A stretch of 64,000 bases of DNA, from positions 372,001 through 436,000 of the forward strand of contig NZ_FQWM01000001.1 of assembly GCF_900129685.1 (NCBI RefSeq). Direction: 5' to 3'. Below the pieces are notes generated by a model, which saw only the letters and a program-made list of their open reading frames with translations, ran no database searches and was not told the DNA's origin. Position numbers and translations under genes: made by a program. Source of the stretch: Cognatishimia maritima. Its GTDB lineage: Bacteria; Pseudomonadota; Alphaproteobacteria; Rhodobacterales; Rhodobacteraceae. This document shows, piece by piece, positions 16,807 to 26,626 of this stretch; position 1 is the stretch's first letter, and each line of letters begins with the position of its first letter.

Positions 16807-17412
16807 TCAAGGGTTCAAACGTATAATTTCCCAAGCATCCGAGGGGGTTGCGCGCCGCCAGACAAATCGGTCGTGCAAACGGAAGGCCCCATCGGCCCAA
16901 AACTCGATTTCCAGTGGCGTGATCCGGTAGCCACCCCAGAACGGCGGACGCTTTGGGGACAGCCCGTGTTTGGCCGACATCGCCGCTGCCTTCGCCACAA
17001 GGCTGGCGCGCGACTCAAGCGGCTGAGACTGATCACTCGCCCAGGCGCCGAGTCTGCTTTTGAGAGACCGAGAGTCATAATAGGCGTCGGCCTTCTCCCC
17101 GTCTTCACGCACAACAGTGCCGCGTACCCGGACCTGGCGGCGTAGAGATTTCCAATGCATCACAAAGGCCGCCTTGCCTGCGGCATCTATTTCATGCCCC
17201 TTGGCGGACCCGTAATTGGTGTAAAACACAAAGGCGTCATCCTCGATGTCTTTCAGCAGAACCATGCGCGCGTTTGGCATGCCGTCCTGATCCACGGTCG
17301 ACAGCGCGACCGCATTTGGGTCATTCGGTTCAGCCTTTTCCGCCTCAGCCAACCAATTGCGTGTCAATTGAAACGGATCATCTCCGGCAAATATCCCGGT
17401 ACGGTCTGACAT
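16807..17412 (-). CDS. pdxH: Pyridoxamine 5'-phosphate oxidase
   Basis: This 201-residue flavoenzyme has the FMN-binding barrel ([20 protein letters not shown]), [10 protein letters not shown] and the C-terminal signature [17 protein letters not shown]. It oxidises PNP or PMP to pyridoxal 5'-phosphate. Length matches the family. It is divergent from fabI with a shared intergenic region of 109 bases. Confidence 0.95.
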   Translation of the reverse strand: MSDRTGIFAGDDPFQLTRNWLAEAEKAEPNDPNAVALSTVDQDGMPNARMVLLKDIEDDAFVFYTNYGSAKGHEIDAAGKAAFVMHWKSLRRQVRVRGTVVREDGEKADAYYDSRSLKSRLGAWASDQSQPLESRASLVAKAAAMSAKHGLSPKRPPFWGGYRITPLEIEFWADGAFRLHDRFVWRRATPSDAWEIIRLNP

Positions 17413-17521
17413 GTGTTTCTCCAGTGCAATGAAAGCGTCTTACCCGCCCCTGCGCACTTGATGCTAAGGGGGGTATCGCCTAAAGGTGCGTTAAAACGAA
17501 ATAAGGGACGGAGTTGTCCAA

Positions 17522-18340
17522 ATGTCAAACAATCTGATGGCTGGCAAACGCGGTCTGATCATGGGCCTGGCGAACGACAAATCAATCGCTTGGGGGATTG
17601 CAAAGGCCTGTGCCGACGCAGGCGCGGAGCTGGCGTTTTCCTACATGGGCGACGCGTTCAAGAAACGTGTTCAACCTTTGGCGGATCAACTGGGTGTTGA
17701 AACGCTGATTGACTGTGACGTCTCTGACGCAGCATCCATCGATGCAGCTTTTGCCGAAATCGAAGCCAAATGGGGCAAGTTGGACTTTATCGTTCACGCC
17801 ATCGGTTTTTCGGACAAAAACGAGCTGCGTGGTCGTTACGTTGACACCAGCCGCGACAACTTCCTGATGACCATGGACATCTCTTGCTACAGCTTTACCG
17901 CTGTAATGCAGCGCGCTGAGAAGCTGATGAAAGATGGCGGCTCTGCCCTGACACTGACCTACTATGGTGCCGAACAGGTGATGCCGCATTATAATGTCAT
18001 GGGATTGGCGAAGGCGGCGCTGGAAGCGTCTGTTAAGTACCTCGCCGAGGACCTTGGTAAAGACGGTATTCGCGTCAACGCAATTTCGGCTGGCCCGATC
18101 AAAACGCTGGCGGCCTCTGGCATTGGCGATTTCCGCTATATCCTGAAATGGAACGAGTATAACTCGCCCCTGCGCAAAACCGTGACCATCGAAGAAGTCG
18201 GCAACTCTGCTTTGTATCTGCTAAGCGACCTGTCGTCTGGCGTGACCGGTGAAAATCTGCACGTCGATTCAGGCTACCACGTTGTCGGCATGAAGGCCGT
18301 TGATGCACCCGACATCGACGCGACCGCCAACAAGAAATGA
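17522..18340 (+). CDS. fabI: NADH-dependent enoyl-ACP reductase
   Basis: This 272-residue short-chain-dehydrogenase fold has the FabI nucleotide motif GLANDKSIAWGIAKA and the catalytic Tyr-x6-Lys (YNVMGLAKAAL), preceded by LTYYGAEQVMPHYN. It performs the last reduction of fatty-acid elongation. Its stop overlaps the next ATG (ATGA), so the following exporter gene is coupled to it. Confidence 0.95.
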   Translation: MSNNLMAGKRGLIMGLANDKSIAWGIAKACADAGAELAFSYMGDAFKKRVQPLADQLGVETLIDCDVSDAASIDAAFAEIEAKWGKLDFIVHAIGFSDKNELRGRYVDTSRDNFLMTMDISCYSFTAVMQRAEKLMKDGGSALTLTYYGAEQVMPHYNVMGLAKAALEASVKYLAEDLGKDGIRVNAISAGPIKTLAASGIGDFRYILKWNEYNSPLRKTVTIEEVGNSALYLLSDLSSGVTGENLHVDSGYHVVGMKAVDAPDIDATANKK

Positions 18341-18951
18341 CTCTGACTGCCTTTGTGGCGTCCTGGCTTTTATGTCTGGCCGCCGCCATGACGCCGGGAC
18401 CAGCTGTGCTGATGTCGGCGCGCATTGGCCTGCGTGAAGGGTTGGCAACGGGCACGGCGCTGGCCTTTGGCATTGGCGCGGGCGCTGTCTTTTGGGCCAG
18501 CACCGCGCTTTTTGGGCTGTCGATCCTGTTCGAGTATGCCCCGACCCTATTGATTGCACTGAAAGTGATTGGTGCAGCCTATTTGGTCTACCTGGCTTAC
18601 AGAATGTGGCGCCACGCGGACGATATGATCGAAGAGGTCGCGACCATGGCCACACCACGCAGCCGATTCAGTGCCTTCAAACTTGGTGTGCTGACACAGC
18701 TGGCCAACCCCAAGGGGCCGATCTTTTTCGGTGCGGTCTTTGCGGGCACAATCCCTGAAACCGTACCACTTTGGGTGTTAGGTGCTTTGCTGACGCTGAT
18801 TTTCATTGGTGAAGCCGCCTGGAACATCATTGTTGTCAGAATCTTCTCGTTCGAACGGACACGCCGTGGTTATATCAGCCTCAAAGGCGTGTTTGATCGC
18901 ATCTTTGGCGCTGCGCTGGCCGCACTTGGAGCCAAGATCGCGATCACGTAA
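18337..18951 (+). CDS. LysE/RhtB-family exporter (first of two)
   Basis: This 204-residue membrane protein has about six helices and the family motifs AAMTPGPAVLMSARIG and TQLANPKGPIFFGAVF. RhtB-type proteins export amino acids or derivatives; the substrate is not predictable. It overlaps fabI by four bases and is followed 14 bases later by a second member of the family. Confidence 0.9.
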   Translation: MTLTAFVASWLLCLAAAMTPGPAVLMSARIGLREGLATGTALAFGIGAGAVFWASTALFGLSILFEYAPTLLIALKVIGAAYLVYLAYRMWRHADDMIEEVATMATPRSRFSAFKLGVLTQLANPKGPIFFGAVFAGTIPETVPLWVLGALLTLIFIGEAAWNIIVVRIFSFERTRRGYISLKGVFDRIFGAALAALGAKIAIT

Positions 18952-18965
18952 CGAGGGGTCGCACC

Positions 18966-19574
18966 ATGGAATTGTCACATCTGATTGCCTTTAACCTCGC
19001 GCTGCTGGTGGCCTTGATAAGCCCCGGCCCTGCGATGTTGATCACGCTGCGCGCGACCTTGTCTCGTGGCAAACAGGCAGGCATCCTGACGGGGCTGGGG
19101 CTTGGGACGATGGCCGCGCTTTGGACTACGCTCGCGTTGTTGGGTCTGGAAAGCGTGTTCTTGGTCTTTCCATGGGCCTACGTGACTCTTAAGACCCTCG
19201 GCGCGCTCTACCTGATCTGGATCGCCTATCAAACTTGGCGCTCCGCCACCAAGCCTCTCGGCGCAGACCCCAAGCTGCCCGGCCGACGCGATTTCACAAC
19301 CGGACTATCGGTTAACCTCGCCAACCCGAAATCTGTGCTCTTTGCCTCTGCGGTGCTGCTGGTGATTTTCCCACGCGACCTCTTGCTGGCAGAGAAGGCT
19401 TTCATTGTATTCAACCACTTGGTGATCGAGTTCATATTCTACACGGGTTTTTCGCTCCTGCTCTCGACCAAGGGGGCCAGAAACGGCTATCTGCGCATGA
19501 AAACTGTATTTGACCGAGTCGCCGCCCTTGTCTTAGGCGCGCTTGGCATTCGCCTGCTGCTGAACCGGGTTTAA
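18966..19574 (+). CDS. LysE/RhtB-family exporter (second of two)
   Basis: This 202-residue protein has the motifs ALISPGPAMLITLRATLSRG and SVNLANPKSVLFASAVLLV and about six hydrophobic helices. A GAGGGG SD precedes the ATG. It is similar in length and motif placement to the upstream copy but clearly diverged, so this is an old duplication or independent recruitment rather than a recent tandem. Confidence 0.9.
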   Translation: MELSHLIAFNLALLVALISPGPAMLITLRATLSRGKQAGILTGLGLGTMAALWTTLALLGLESVFLVFPWAYVTLKTLGALYLIWIAYQTWRSATKPLGADPKLPGRRDFTTGLSVNLANPKSVLFASAVLLVIFPRDLLLAEKAFIVFNHLVIEFIFYTGFSLLLSTKGARNGYLRMKTVFDRVAALVLGALGIRLLLNRV

Positions 19575-19601
19575 GCACCAGAGGAAAGAAAGGACAAAAA
19601 G

Positions 19602-20108
19602 ATGAGCGACCGCCTGCCCCACGAAAAAGGCTTTCACATCAGTTGGGATCAACTGCATCGCGACGCCCGCGCCTTGGCATGGCGGCTGGATGGTCAAGGC
19701 CCGAACAATGGCGAATGGAAAGCCATCGTCGCCATCACACGCGGCGGTATGGCCCCGGCCATGATCGTGGCGCGCGAACTCGACATCCGCATTGTCGACA
19801 CCATCAGCGTCAGGTCCTACCATCACCAGGAACAGGGCAAAGCCGAGGTGCTGAAATCCCCAGACCCAGAGATCATGGGCGCAGAGGGCGAAGGCGTCTT
19901 GATCATCGACGATCTGGTCGACAGCGGCAAAACGCTTGAACTGGTGCGCCAGATGTACCCAAAGGCGCATTTCGCGACTGTTTATGCCAAGCCAAAGGGT
20001 CGTCCGCAGGTCGAAAGCTTTATCACCGAAGTCTCACAAGACACTTGGATCTTCTTCCCTTGGGACATGGCACTGCAATACGTACAGCCCTACCGCGGCA
20101 AAGACTAA
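19602..20108 (+). CDS. gpt: Xanthine-guanine phosphoribosyltransferase
   Basis: The protein has 168 residues. It has the PRPP-binding motif [14 protein letters not shown], the early loop [18 protein letters not shown], and a C-terminal [12 protein letters not shown] that fits bacterial Gpt. It salvages guanine and xanthine to nucleotides. It follows the exporter by 27 bases and precedes an aminotransferase by 15 bases. Confidence 0.92.
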   Translation: MSDRLPHEKGFHISWDQLHRDARALAWRLDGQGPNNGEWKAIVAITRGGMAPAMIVARELDIRIVDTISVRSYHHQEQGKAEVLKSPDPEIMGAEGEGVLIIDDLVDSGKTLELVRQMYPKAHFATVYAKPKGRPQVESFITEVSQDTWIFFPWDMALQYVQPYRGKD

Positions 20109-20123
20109 GCAGGGCACACTACT

Positions 20124-21305
20124 ATGAGCAAAAGTCGCACGTCGCAGACCTTCCGTCCGCCTGTGATGGAGGCCGCGCGCTGGGTTTCTGGCAAATCCTT
20201 TCCGGCAGACAAGCCGCTAATCATTGTCAGTCAGGCCGCGCCGGTTGATCCGCCGCCAGAACCGCTGCGTGAGCACATTGCCGAAGTCGCTTTAAACCGG
20301 CCCGAAGCGCATCTTTATGGTCCGGTGCTGGGCCTACCCGCTCTGCGCACTGAAGTCGCGCAGCAATGGTCACAAGCGTATGGAGGTAGCATCACCGACC
20401 AGAACGTTGGTCTGACATCGGGCTGCAATCAGGCCTTTGCGGCTGTTGTTTCGTCTTTGACCAATGACGGGGATGAAGTCATTCTCCCAACCCCATGGTA
20501 TTTCAACCATAAAATGTGGCTGGACATGCAGGGCGTGATCGCTGTGCCGCTTGACACAAGCGCCGAAATGCTACCGGATGTCACGCAGGCAGAGGCACTG
20601 ATAACAGAGCGCACAAAGGCCATCGCCCTTGTCACACCCAACAACCCTGCGGGTGTTGAGTATCCGGGCGAACTGCTATCAGCGTTCTACGACCTCGCCA
20701 AACGACATGGCATTGCCTTGATCGTGGATGAAACCTACCGCGATTTTGACAGCCGCAGCGGCGCGCCTCACAGGCTGTTTGAAAACTCCGATTGGTCGGG
20801 CACGCTGATCCATCTTTATTCCTTCTCCAAAGCCTACCGCCTCACAGGTCACCGCGTTGGAGCCATTATCGCAGCGCCAGAGCGTTTGGACGAAATGGAG
20901 AAATTCCTCGACACGGTCACAATCTGCCCCAACCAACTGGGCCAACATGCGGCGCTTTGGGGGATGCAGAACTTGTCGCAATGGTTGGCCGGTGAACGCG
21001 AAGAAATCCTTGCCCGGCGCGCCGCCATTGAAGCAAATATGCCGGTGCTGGAAGCAAAGGGGTGGCGGCTTTTGGGCCTCGGGGCCTACTTCGCCTATCT
21101 ACAGCACCCGTTCGATATCCCCTCAGATGCCTTGGCACAGGAGCTTGTCGACGCAGCCCATGTCTTGGCCCTGCCCGGCACGATGTTCCATCCCGAGGGC
21201 AGCGAACGCGGCAAACAGGAAATCCGACTCGCCTTTGCCAATGTAACAGCAGACCAGATCAAAGTGCTATTTGATCGACTAGCAAGCTATCGTCCAAAGC
21301 CTTAG
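20124..21305 (+). CDS. PLP-dependent class I/II aminotransferase
   Basis: This 393-residue protein of fold type I has GCNQAFAAVV near the cofactor phosphate, the NNPAGVEYPGELL motif, DETYRDF with the cofactor-contacting Asp, and the PLP lysine in YSFSKAYRLTGHRVG. It lacks the features of a dedicated tryptophan- or histidinol-type enzyme. The amino-acid substrate cannot be assigned from sequence. It is the last gene of the fabI-exporter-gpt run. Confidence 0.9.
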   Translation: MSKSRTSQTFRPPVMEAARWVSGKSFPADKPLIIVSQAAPVDPPPEPLREHIAEVALNRPEAHLYGPVLGLPALRTEVAQQWSQAYGGSITDQNVGLTSGCNQAFAAVVSSLTNDGDEVILPTPWYFNHKMWLDMQGVIAVPLDTSAEMLPDVTQAEALITERTKAIALVTPNNPAGVEYPGELLSAFYDLAKRHGIALIVDETYRDFDSRSGAPHRLFENSDWSGTLIHLYSFSKAYRLTGHRVGAIIAAPERLDEMEKFLDTVTICPNQLGQHAALWGMQNLSQWLAGEREEILARRAAIEANMPVLEAKGWRLLGLGAYFAYLQHPFDIPSDALAQELVDAAHVLALPGTMFHPEGSERGKQEIRLAFANVTADQIKVLFDRLASYRPKP

Positions 21306-21365
21306 GCCAAAACCAGGGATTTTTTCCGTTCTGCGCTAAACTGCTGTGGAACGGAGGATGCTGAG

Positions 21366-22163
21366 ATGGTGCGTTTTCTGACAAGTTTTGTCCTTGCGCT
21401 GTGCCTTTGCCCGCCTGCGGCTGCCGCAGAGGAAATTCACCTCGCCGCCCGAAAAGGCGACGCGGAAGCGCTGCGGCAACTGCTCGACGCAGGCGTGCCC
21501 ATCGATCAACCAAGCACAAAAAACACCAGCCAACCCGGCGTCACCGCGCTTTATGTGGCGGCGCAGTTTGGCCGCATCGAAGCAGTCAATCTGCTTCTTG
21601 AGGCGGGCGCGGACCCCGTCATTCGCCCCGTGGGCGAAGACGCGGACGGAACGCCTTTGCATATGGCCGTCAGGCGCGGCAGCACCGAAATTGTTAAGAT
21701 GTTTTTGGATCAAGGCGTTGATCCCAATATCTATGATCGTTGGCAGGCGACGCCGCTGCATCAAGCACGGCTACGGAAAAACGACGACCTCGCCAACCTA
21801 TTGATCGCGCATGGTGCGGAAACCGATTGGCGCGCGCCACCGATTGGTGATCAGATCGCAAATGCAGATCTTGCCGCAGGCGAAGTCGTTGCAAAAGGAT
21901 GTGCCGGACTTTGCCACACCCTCGAGCCGGGTGCTGAACTTTCGCTTTGGGGCATCGTGAATAGCCCAAAAGCGGCCCGCAGCGGATATCAGTATTCAGA
22001 GGCCTTATTGTCAATGGGCGGTGATTGGACAATCGAAGACCTGAACAGCTTTATCGCTGCGCCAGGGCGGTTTTTACCTGGTACCGGAATGTATTATTCG
22101 GCCCCCAACGAGCAAGACCGCATCAACCTAATCGCCTTTCTGGCCACGACTTCTGAAAACTAA
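21366..22163 (+). CDS. Secreted ankyrin-repeat / cytochrome c fusion with a CX3CH haem motif
   Basis: This 265-residue protein has an N-terminal signal peptide (about 1-21) and then ankyrin repeats to about residue 155 (for example GVTALYVAAQFGRIEAVNLLLEAG split over two helices). A C-terminal domain from about 170 reads like a small class I cytochrome c: a haem site at 179-184 (CAGLCH), LWGIVN, YSEALL, WTIEDLNSFIAAP, and a PGTGM Met (242) where the axial ligand sits. The haem site is C-x3-C-H rather than C-x2-C-H. A GGAGG SD precedes the ATG. Periplasmic redox function is inferred. Confidence 0.82.
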   Translation: MVRFLTSFVLALCLCPPAAAAEEIHLAARKGDAEALRQLLDAGVPIDQPSTKNTSQPGVTALYVAAQFGRIEAVNLLLEAGADPVIRPVGEDADGTPLHMAVRRGSTEIVKMFLDQGVDPNIYDRWQATPLHQARLRKNDDLANLLIAHGAETDWRAPPIGDQIANADLAAGEVVAKGCAGLCHTLEPGAELSLWGIVNSPKAARSGYQYSEALLSMGGDWTIEDLNSFIAAPGRFLPGTGMYYSAPNEQDRINLIAFLATTSEN

Positions 22164-22315
22164 ACGGCCGTCTGTCACTTCTTGACCCCCAACTCAAATC
22201 ACGAACCATTCCCCTCCCCGCTTCCTCATGTTAGCGCTTGCCCCCCCTTTCGCTGCGTCGTAGACATCCGCAACTGAATTTTTGTCGCGTAGATGAACCC
22301 CGAAAGAGGTCCCGG

Positions 22316-24160
22316 ATGTCCAAGAATAACTCCTTCTCCAAAACCATGGTCTGGATACTGATGGGCATGCTGATCTTGGGCCTTGGCGGTTTTGGCATCA
22401 CGAACCTTGGCGGCGCGGTGCAATCTGTGGGTAAGGTTGATGGAAAACCGGTGAGCGTGAATGATTATTACCGCGCGGTGCAGCAAGAGTTGGACGCGAT
22501 CCAAGCCCAAACCGGGCAGCGCATCACCTTCGCACAAGCGCAGCAGTTTGGCCTGCATCAACAGGTGCTGGCGCGGCTTGTGAACCAGCGCGCGCTGGAC
22601 GCCGAAGCGGAACGTTTGGGCCTGTCCATGGGTGACGAAAACTTGCGCGACCAGATTGTGAATATCTCTGCCTTCCAAGGGCTTGATGGGTCGTTTGATC
22701 GCGAGGCCTATCGCTTTGCCCTGCAAAATTCGGGCCTGAATGAACGCGCGTTCGAAGATTCCCTGCGCGAAGATGCTGCGCGCACCCTGTTGCAATCGGC
22801 AATCATTGGCGGCGTTGATATGCCCGATGCCTACGCCGAAGCCCTAGCGCGCTATCTTGGTGAACAACGCAGCTTTTCCTACGCGACCCTGACCGAAGCC
22901 GATCTGGACGCAGAGATTGCAGCGCCGGATGAGGCCGCTCTGCAAGCGCACTATGATGCGAACCAATCCAACTTCATGCAGCCCGCGACGCGCGACATCA
23001 CCTATGCATGGATCGCCCCTGCGATGCTGCTGGATAGCGTCGAAGTCGACGAGGCCAGCCTGCAGGCCCTCTATGAAGACCGCAGTGCAGAATTCAATCA
23101 GCCAGAACGCCGTCTGGTGGAACGTTTGGTCTATGGCACCGCCGCAGACGCAGAAACCGCGCTTGCGAAAATCACCGCTTCTGAAACCACATTTGATGAC
23201 GAAGTGACGGCACGTGGTCTTGAGCTGGCCGATGTTGATATGGGTGACGTGACCCAATCCGCATTAGGTGCCGCTGGCGAAGGCGTGTTCGCCGCCGACA
23301 CGGGCGACGTGGTTGGGCCCTTTCAAACAGACCTCGGCCCGGCGCTTTTCCGTGTGAATGCCATTCTTGAGGCGCAAAGCGTCACCTTTGAAGAGGTCGA
23401 GGCCGATCTGCGCGATGAACTTGCAACCGACCGCGCACGCCGCGTGATCGAGGCGCAGATCAACACTGTGGATGATCTTTTGGCAGCAGGCGCAACTTTG
23501 GAAGATGTCGCAGCAGAGACTGATCTTGAACTGGGCAGCATCAAGTTTCACGTAGGCTCGGAAGACGCCATCGCAGGCTATGCTGACTTCCGCGCAGCCG
23601 CACAGCGCATCCAAGACGGCGACTTCCCAGAGGTCACGACATTGGATGATGGCGGCATCTTTGCTCTGCGTTTGGATGGCACCTCTGAGGCCGCCCCAAT
23701 CCCCTTTGCTGACGCGCGTGAAGCTGTCGAAGCGGACTGGCGCGCGACCGCCGTGCGGGAGGCTTTGAAAGCGCAAGCCGACAGCTTGATTGAACGCATG
23801 AAGGCCGGTGAAGACATCATCACATTGCGTTTGATTGTCGCTCAGGAACAAGACCTGACACGCAATGATTTTCTACCGGATGTGCCTGCCACCCTGCTGG
23901 AAACGGTGTTTGGGATGGATCAAGGCGACATCGAAGCCGTAGCAGGTAACGGCAGCTATTTGATTGTTGAACTGGATGACATCGCGGCCGCAGACCTGAG
24001 TGCAGGTGAAAACACCACGATCGTCAACCTGATCGGCCAGCAGGTCAGCCAATCGCTGACCCAAGATATCCTTGACGCCTACAGCAACTTCATTCGCAGC
24101 CGGGCCGAGATCGAAATCGACCAAGGCGCATTGGCCGCTGTGCACGCGCAGTTGAACTAA
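22316..24160 (+). CDS. ppiD: PpiD-like periplasmic peptidyl-prolyl isomerase
   Basis: The ATG at 22316 (MSKNNSFSKTM) follows an AAAGAGGT SD; the longer frame upstream is not family-like. The protein (about 614 residues) has a single N-terminal membrane anchor (about 11-32), a SurA_N chaperone region and a parvulin-like domain in the middle, with coiled helical segments at the C-terminus. It assists folding of exported proteins. It ends 11 bases before trpE, so trpE probably shares its transcript. Confidence 0.9.
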   Translation: MSKNNSFSKTMVWILMGMLILGLGGFGITNLGGAVQSVGKVDGKPVSVNDYYRAVQQELDAIQAQTGQRITFAQAQQFGLHQQVLARLVNQRALDAEAERLGLSMGDENLRDQIVNISAFQGLDGSFDREAYRFALQNSGLNERAFEDSLREDAARTLLQSAIIGGVDMPDAYAEALARYLGEQRSFSYATLTEADLDAEIAAPDEAALQAHYDANQSNFMQPATRDITYAWIAPAMLLDSVEVDEASLQALYEDRSAEFNQPERRLVERLVYGTAADAETALAKITASETTFDDEVTARGLELADVDMGDVTQSALGAAGEGVFAADTGDVVGPFQTDLGPALFRVNAILEAQSVTFEEVEADLRDELATDRARRVIEAQINTVDDLLAAGATLEDVAAETDLELGSIKFHVGSEDAIAGYADFRAAAQRIQDGDFPEVTTLDDGGIFALRLDGTSEAAPIPFADAREAVEADWRATAVREALKAQADSLIERMKAGEDIITLRLIVAQEQDLTRNDFLPDVPATLLETVFGMDQGDIEAVAGNGSYLIVELDDIAAADLSAGENTTIVNLIGQQVSQSLTQDILDAYSNFIRSRAEIEIDQGALAAVHAQLN

Positions 24161-24171
24161 GGACCGACGAC

Positions 24172-25683
24172 GTGGCTTTGACTCCTTCTTTTGACGTCTT
24201 CGAAGCCGCCTATAAGGCGGGCCAAAATCAGGTCGTCTACACGCGTCTTGCAGCGGATCTGGACACGCCAGTGTCCTTGATGCTGAAACTGACCGGCGCG
24301 CAAAAAGACGCCTTCATGCTGGAATCCGTCACTGGCGGCGAAGTGCGCGGGCGCTATTCGATCATAGGTATGAAGCCAGACCTGATCTGGCAGTGCCACG
24401 GCGATGAAAGCCGGATCAACCGCCAGGCGCGGTTTGACAGTGACGCGTTTCAACCGGAAAAGGGCGATCCGCTCGGCAACCTGCGCGCGCTGATTGCTGA
24501 AAGTAAGATCGACCTGCCGGACGACCTGCCGCAAGCCTCTGCAGGCCTGTTTGGGTTCCTTGGATACGACATGATCCGACTGGTGGAGCACCTGCCAAAC
24601 ATCAATCCCGACCCTCTCGGCCTGCCAGACGCTTGCATGATGCGCCCGTCCGTTGTCGCGGTGCTTGATGGCGTCAAAGGCGAAGTCACGGTGGTCTCTC
24701 CGGTCTGGGTGGCCGAGGGGCAATCCGCACGTGCAGCCTATGCACAGGCTGGCGAGCGCGTCATGGATGCGGTGCGTGATCTGGAACGCGCCATGCCCGA
24801 CGCCCGCCGCGACCTCGGAGAAGAGTTGCAAGTCGGAGACCCGGTCAGCAACTTCACCAAAGAAGGCTATTTGGCTGCGGTCGAAAAAGCGAAGGACTAC
24901 ATCAAAGCTGGTGACATCTTTCAGGTGGTGCCCGCGCAACGCTGGACGCACGACTTTCCACTGCCGCCTTTTGCGCTTTACCGGTCGCTACGCCGCACCA
25001 ACCCCTCGCCGTTCATGTTCTATTTCAACTTCGGCGGCTATCAGGTGATCGGGGCCAGCCCGGAAATCCTCGTGCGAGTGTTTGGCAACGAAGTCACCAT
25101 TCGCCCCATCGCCGGCACCCGTCCACGTGGCGCAACACCTGAAGAAGACCGCGCCAACGAAGCCGACCTATTGGCAGACCAGAAGGAACTCGCCGAGCAC
25201 CTGATGCTATTGGATTTGGGTCGCAACGACACCGGTAAAGTGTCGAAAATCGGCACCGTGCGCCCGACCGAGAAGTTCATCATCGAGCGTTACAGCCACG
25301 TGATGCACATCGTGTCCAACGTTGTGGGTGAACTGGCCGAGGACCAAGACGCGCTAAGCGCCTTCTTTGCGGGCATGCCAGCCGGCACCGTCTCTGGCGC
25401 CCCAAAAGTGCGCGCGATGGAAATTATCGACGAGTTGGAGCCGGAAAAACGCGGCGTTTATGGCGGTGGTGTTGGCTATTTCAGCGCCGGGGGCGACATG
25501 GACATGTGTATCGCGCTACGCACCGCCATTGTGAAAGATCAAAAGCTGTATGTGCAGGCAGGTGGTGGCGTTGTCTATGACAGCGACCCCGAAGCCGAGT
25601 ATATGGAGACCGTACACAAATCCAACGCCATCCGCCGCGCCGCCGAAGACGCAGGCCGGTTTGATGGGCATGGGAATAGCTAA
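24172..25683 (+). CDS. trpE: Anthranilate synthase component I
   Basis: This 503-residue chorismate-binding enzyme contains the motifs GYDMIRLVEHLP, FQVVPAQRW, SPFMFYFNF, PIAGTRPRG, LGRNDTGKVS and GMPAGTVSGAPKVRAMEIID. The N-terminal LES (MLES) is the position that binds the feedback inhibitor tryptophan in relatives. The start is GTG with AAGGACC upstream. trpG and trpD lie about 3 kb downstream, separated by three minus-strand genes, so trpE is not in one operon with them. Confidence 0.95.
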   Translation: MALTPSFDVFEAAYKAGQNQVVYTRLAADLDTPVSLMLKLTGAQKDAFMLESVTGGEVRGRYSIIGMKPDLIWQCHGDESRINRQARFDSDAFQPEKGDPLGNLRALIAESKIDLPDDLPQASAGLFGFLGYDMIRLVEHLPNINPDPLGLPDACMMRPSVVAVLDGVKGEVTVVSPVWVAEGQSARAAYAQAGERVMDAVRDLERAMPDARRDLGEELQVGDPVSNFTKEGYLAAVEKAKDYIKAGDIFQVVPAQRWTHDFPLPPFALYRSLRRTNPSPFMFYFNFGGYQVIGASPEILVRVFGNEVTIRPIAGTRPRGATPEEDRANEADLLADQKELAEHLMLLDLGRNDTGKVSKIGTVRPTEKFIIERYSHVMHIVSNVVGELAEDQDALSAFFAGMPAGTVSGAPKVRAMEIIDELEPEKRGVYGGGVGYFSAGGDMDMCIALRTAIVKDQKLYVQAGGGVVYDSDPEAEYMETVHKSNAIRRAAEDAGRFDGHGNS

Positions 25684-25710
25684 CGCCGGTCATTCGCTGA
25701 GCAGAATCTA

Positions 25711-25748
25711 AAAAACTGGCGCGGCCGTCACCTACCGCGCCAGTTTTT
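25711..25748. terminator. Strong bidirectional intrinsic terminator after trpE
   Basis: AAAAACTGGCGCGG (25711-25724) pairs perfectly with CCGCGCCAGTTTTT (25735-25748) around a 10-base loop and is flanked by A- and T-runs. It serves trpE on the plus strand and the convergent glycine-zipper gene on the minus strand. Confidence 0.93.
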
Positions 25749-25768
25749 TTAAGCATTCCGCCGAACTG

Positions 25769-26401
25769 TTAGTTAACGGTCGTGTCCACCAGTATCTCTG
25801 AAGCCACGCCCGCTTCAAACAAGGCTTGCTTCATATCGTCAATTTCCACTGCATCGGTTGAGCTGTGAATCAAGACGTCGTTCACCACCAAGGAATACAG
25901 CAGCGGTCTCGTTGTGGGTTGTGGTTCATAGCTGGCGAGGTATTCCCGCGCGGCACGGCGCGATGCAGGCCCCCATTTACCATCGTGGGCAACACCAATG
26001 GTGTATTGCGCATCCATCGTCATTTCTTTGCTGACCGAGCGGCCAGCGTTTAGATCAAGAAGTGTGTTTTCCAGCGTCACACGGTTTGTGATGCGATCTG
26101 GAACAAAAACGGTTTTGCAGGTTTCAACGTCTTTGTAACGGGTTACCGTCTTCTTGCTATTTTCATGGCCAATGGCGCCACCAATCAAAGCCCCAGCCGC
26201 AGCACCAGCGTTTTTGTCGGTGACCGCTTTGCCAATCACGCCACCGATCAGCGCGCCACCGATGACTTTTTCTGGTTCGCCACCTTTGACCGTTGCCTGA
26301 TAAGGGACAGACTGCACTGAGCATTTTTTTTGATACGAGCCAGCATAGGACTGAGTCGCCAGCAAGAGCGAGGCAGCGACTGTTATCATAATGGTTTTCA
26401 T
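25769..26401 (-). CDS. Secreted glycine-zipper (2TM) protein
   Basis: This 210-residue protein has a signal peptide (ITVAASLLLATQSYAG) and then a glycine-zipper segment of two short helices, IGGALIGGVIGKAV and AGAAAGALIGGAIG (residues about 47-80). The soluble C-terminal half, from about 115, includes a peptidoglycan-binding-like stretch (GVAHDGKWGPASRRA). Glycine-zipper proteins insert in the outer membrane or periplasm. No specific function is known. It converges on trpE. Confidence 0.75.
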   Translation of the reverse strand: MKTIMITVAASLLLATQSYAGSYQKKCSVQSVPYQATVKGGEPEKVIGGALIGGVIGKAVTDKNAGAAAGALIGGAIGHENSKKTVTRYKDVETCKTVFVPDRITNRVTLENTLLDLNAGRSVSKEMTMDAQYTIGVAHDGKWGPASRRAAREYLASYEPQPTTRPLLYSLVVNDVLIHSSTDAVEIDDMKQALFEAGVASEILVDTTVN

Positions 26402-26626
26402 AGCGTTACTCCTTCAAATTGAACGCCGGACCAGCAGACCCTTGTGGGCATCTGACCCTTTTAGAAATCTCGGGTGCCACCGACTCAACGCGCAACTGCC
26501 CGTTTCGTTGCATGGCACTTTCCAGCGATAGCTAGTGGATTGCCGCGTTGTTATTCAATATCAAAGCCCATTTCGCCTGTTTTACTGGGTTTGAGCGGCA
26601 AGATATCGCGCGGCTATCGACGCCAT

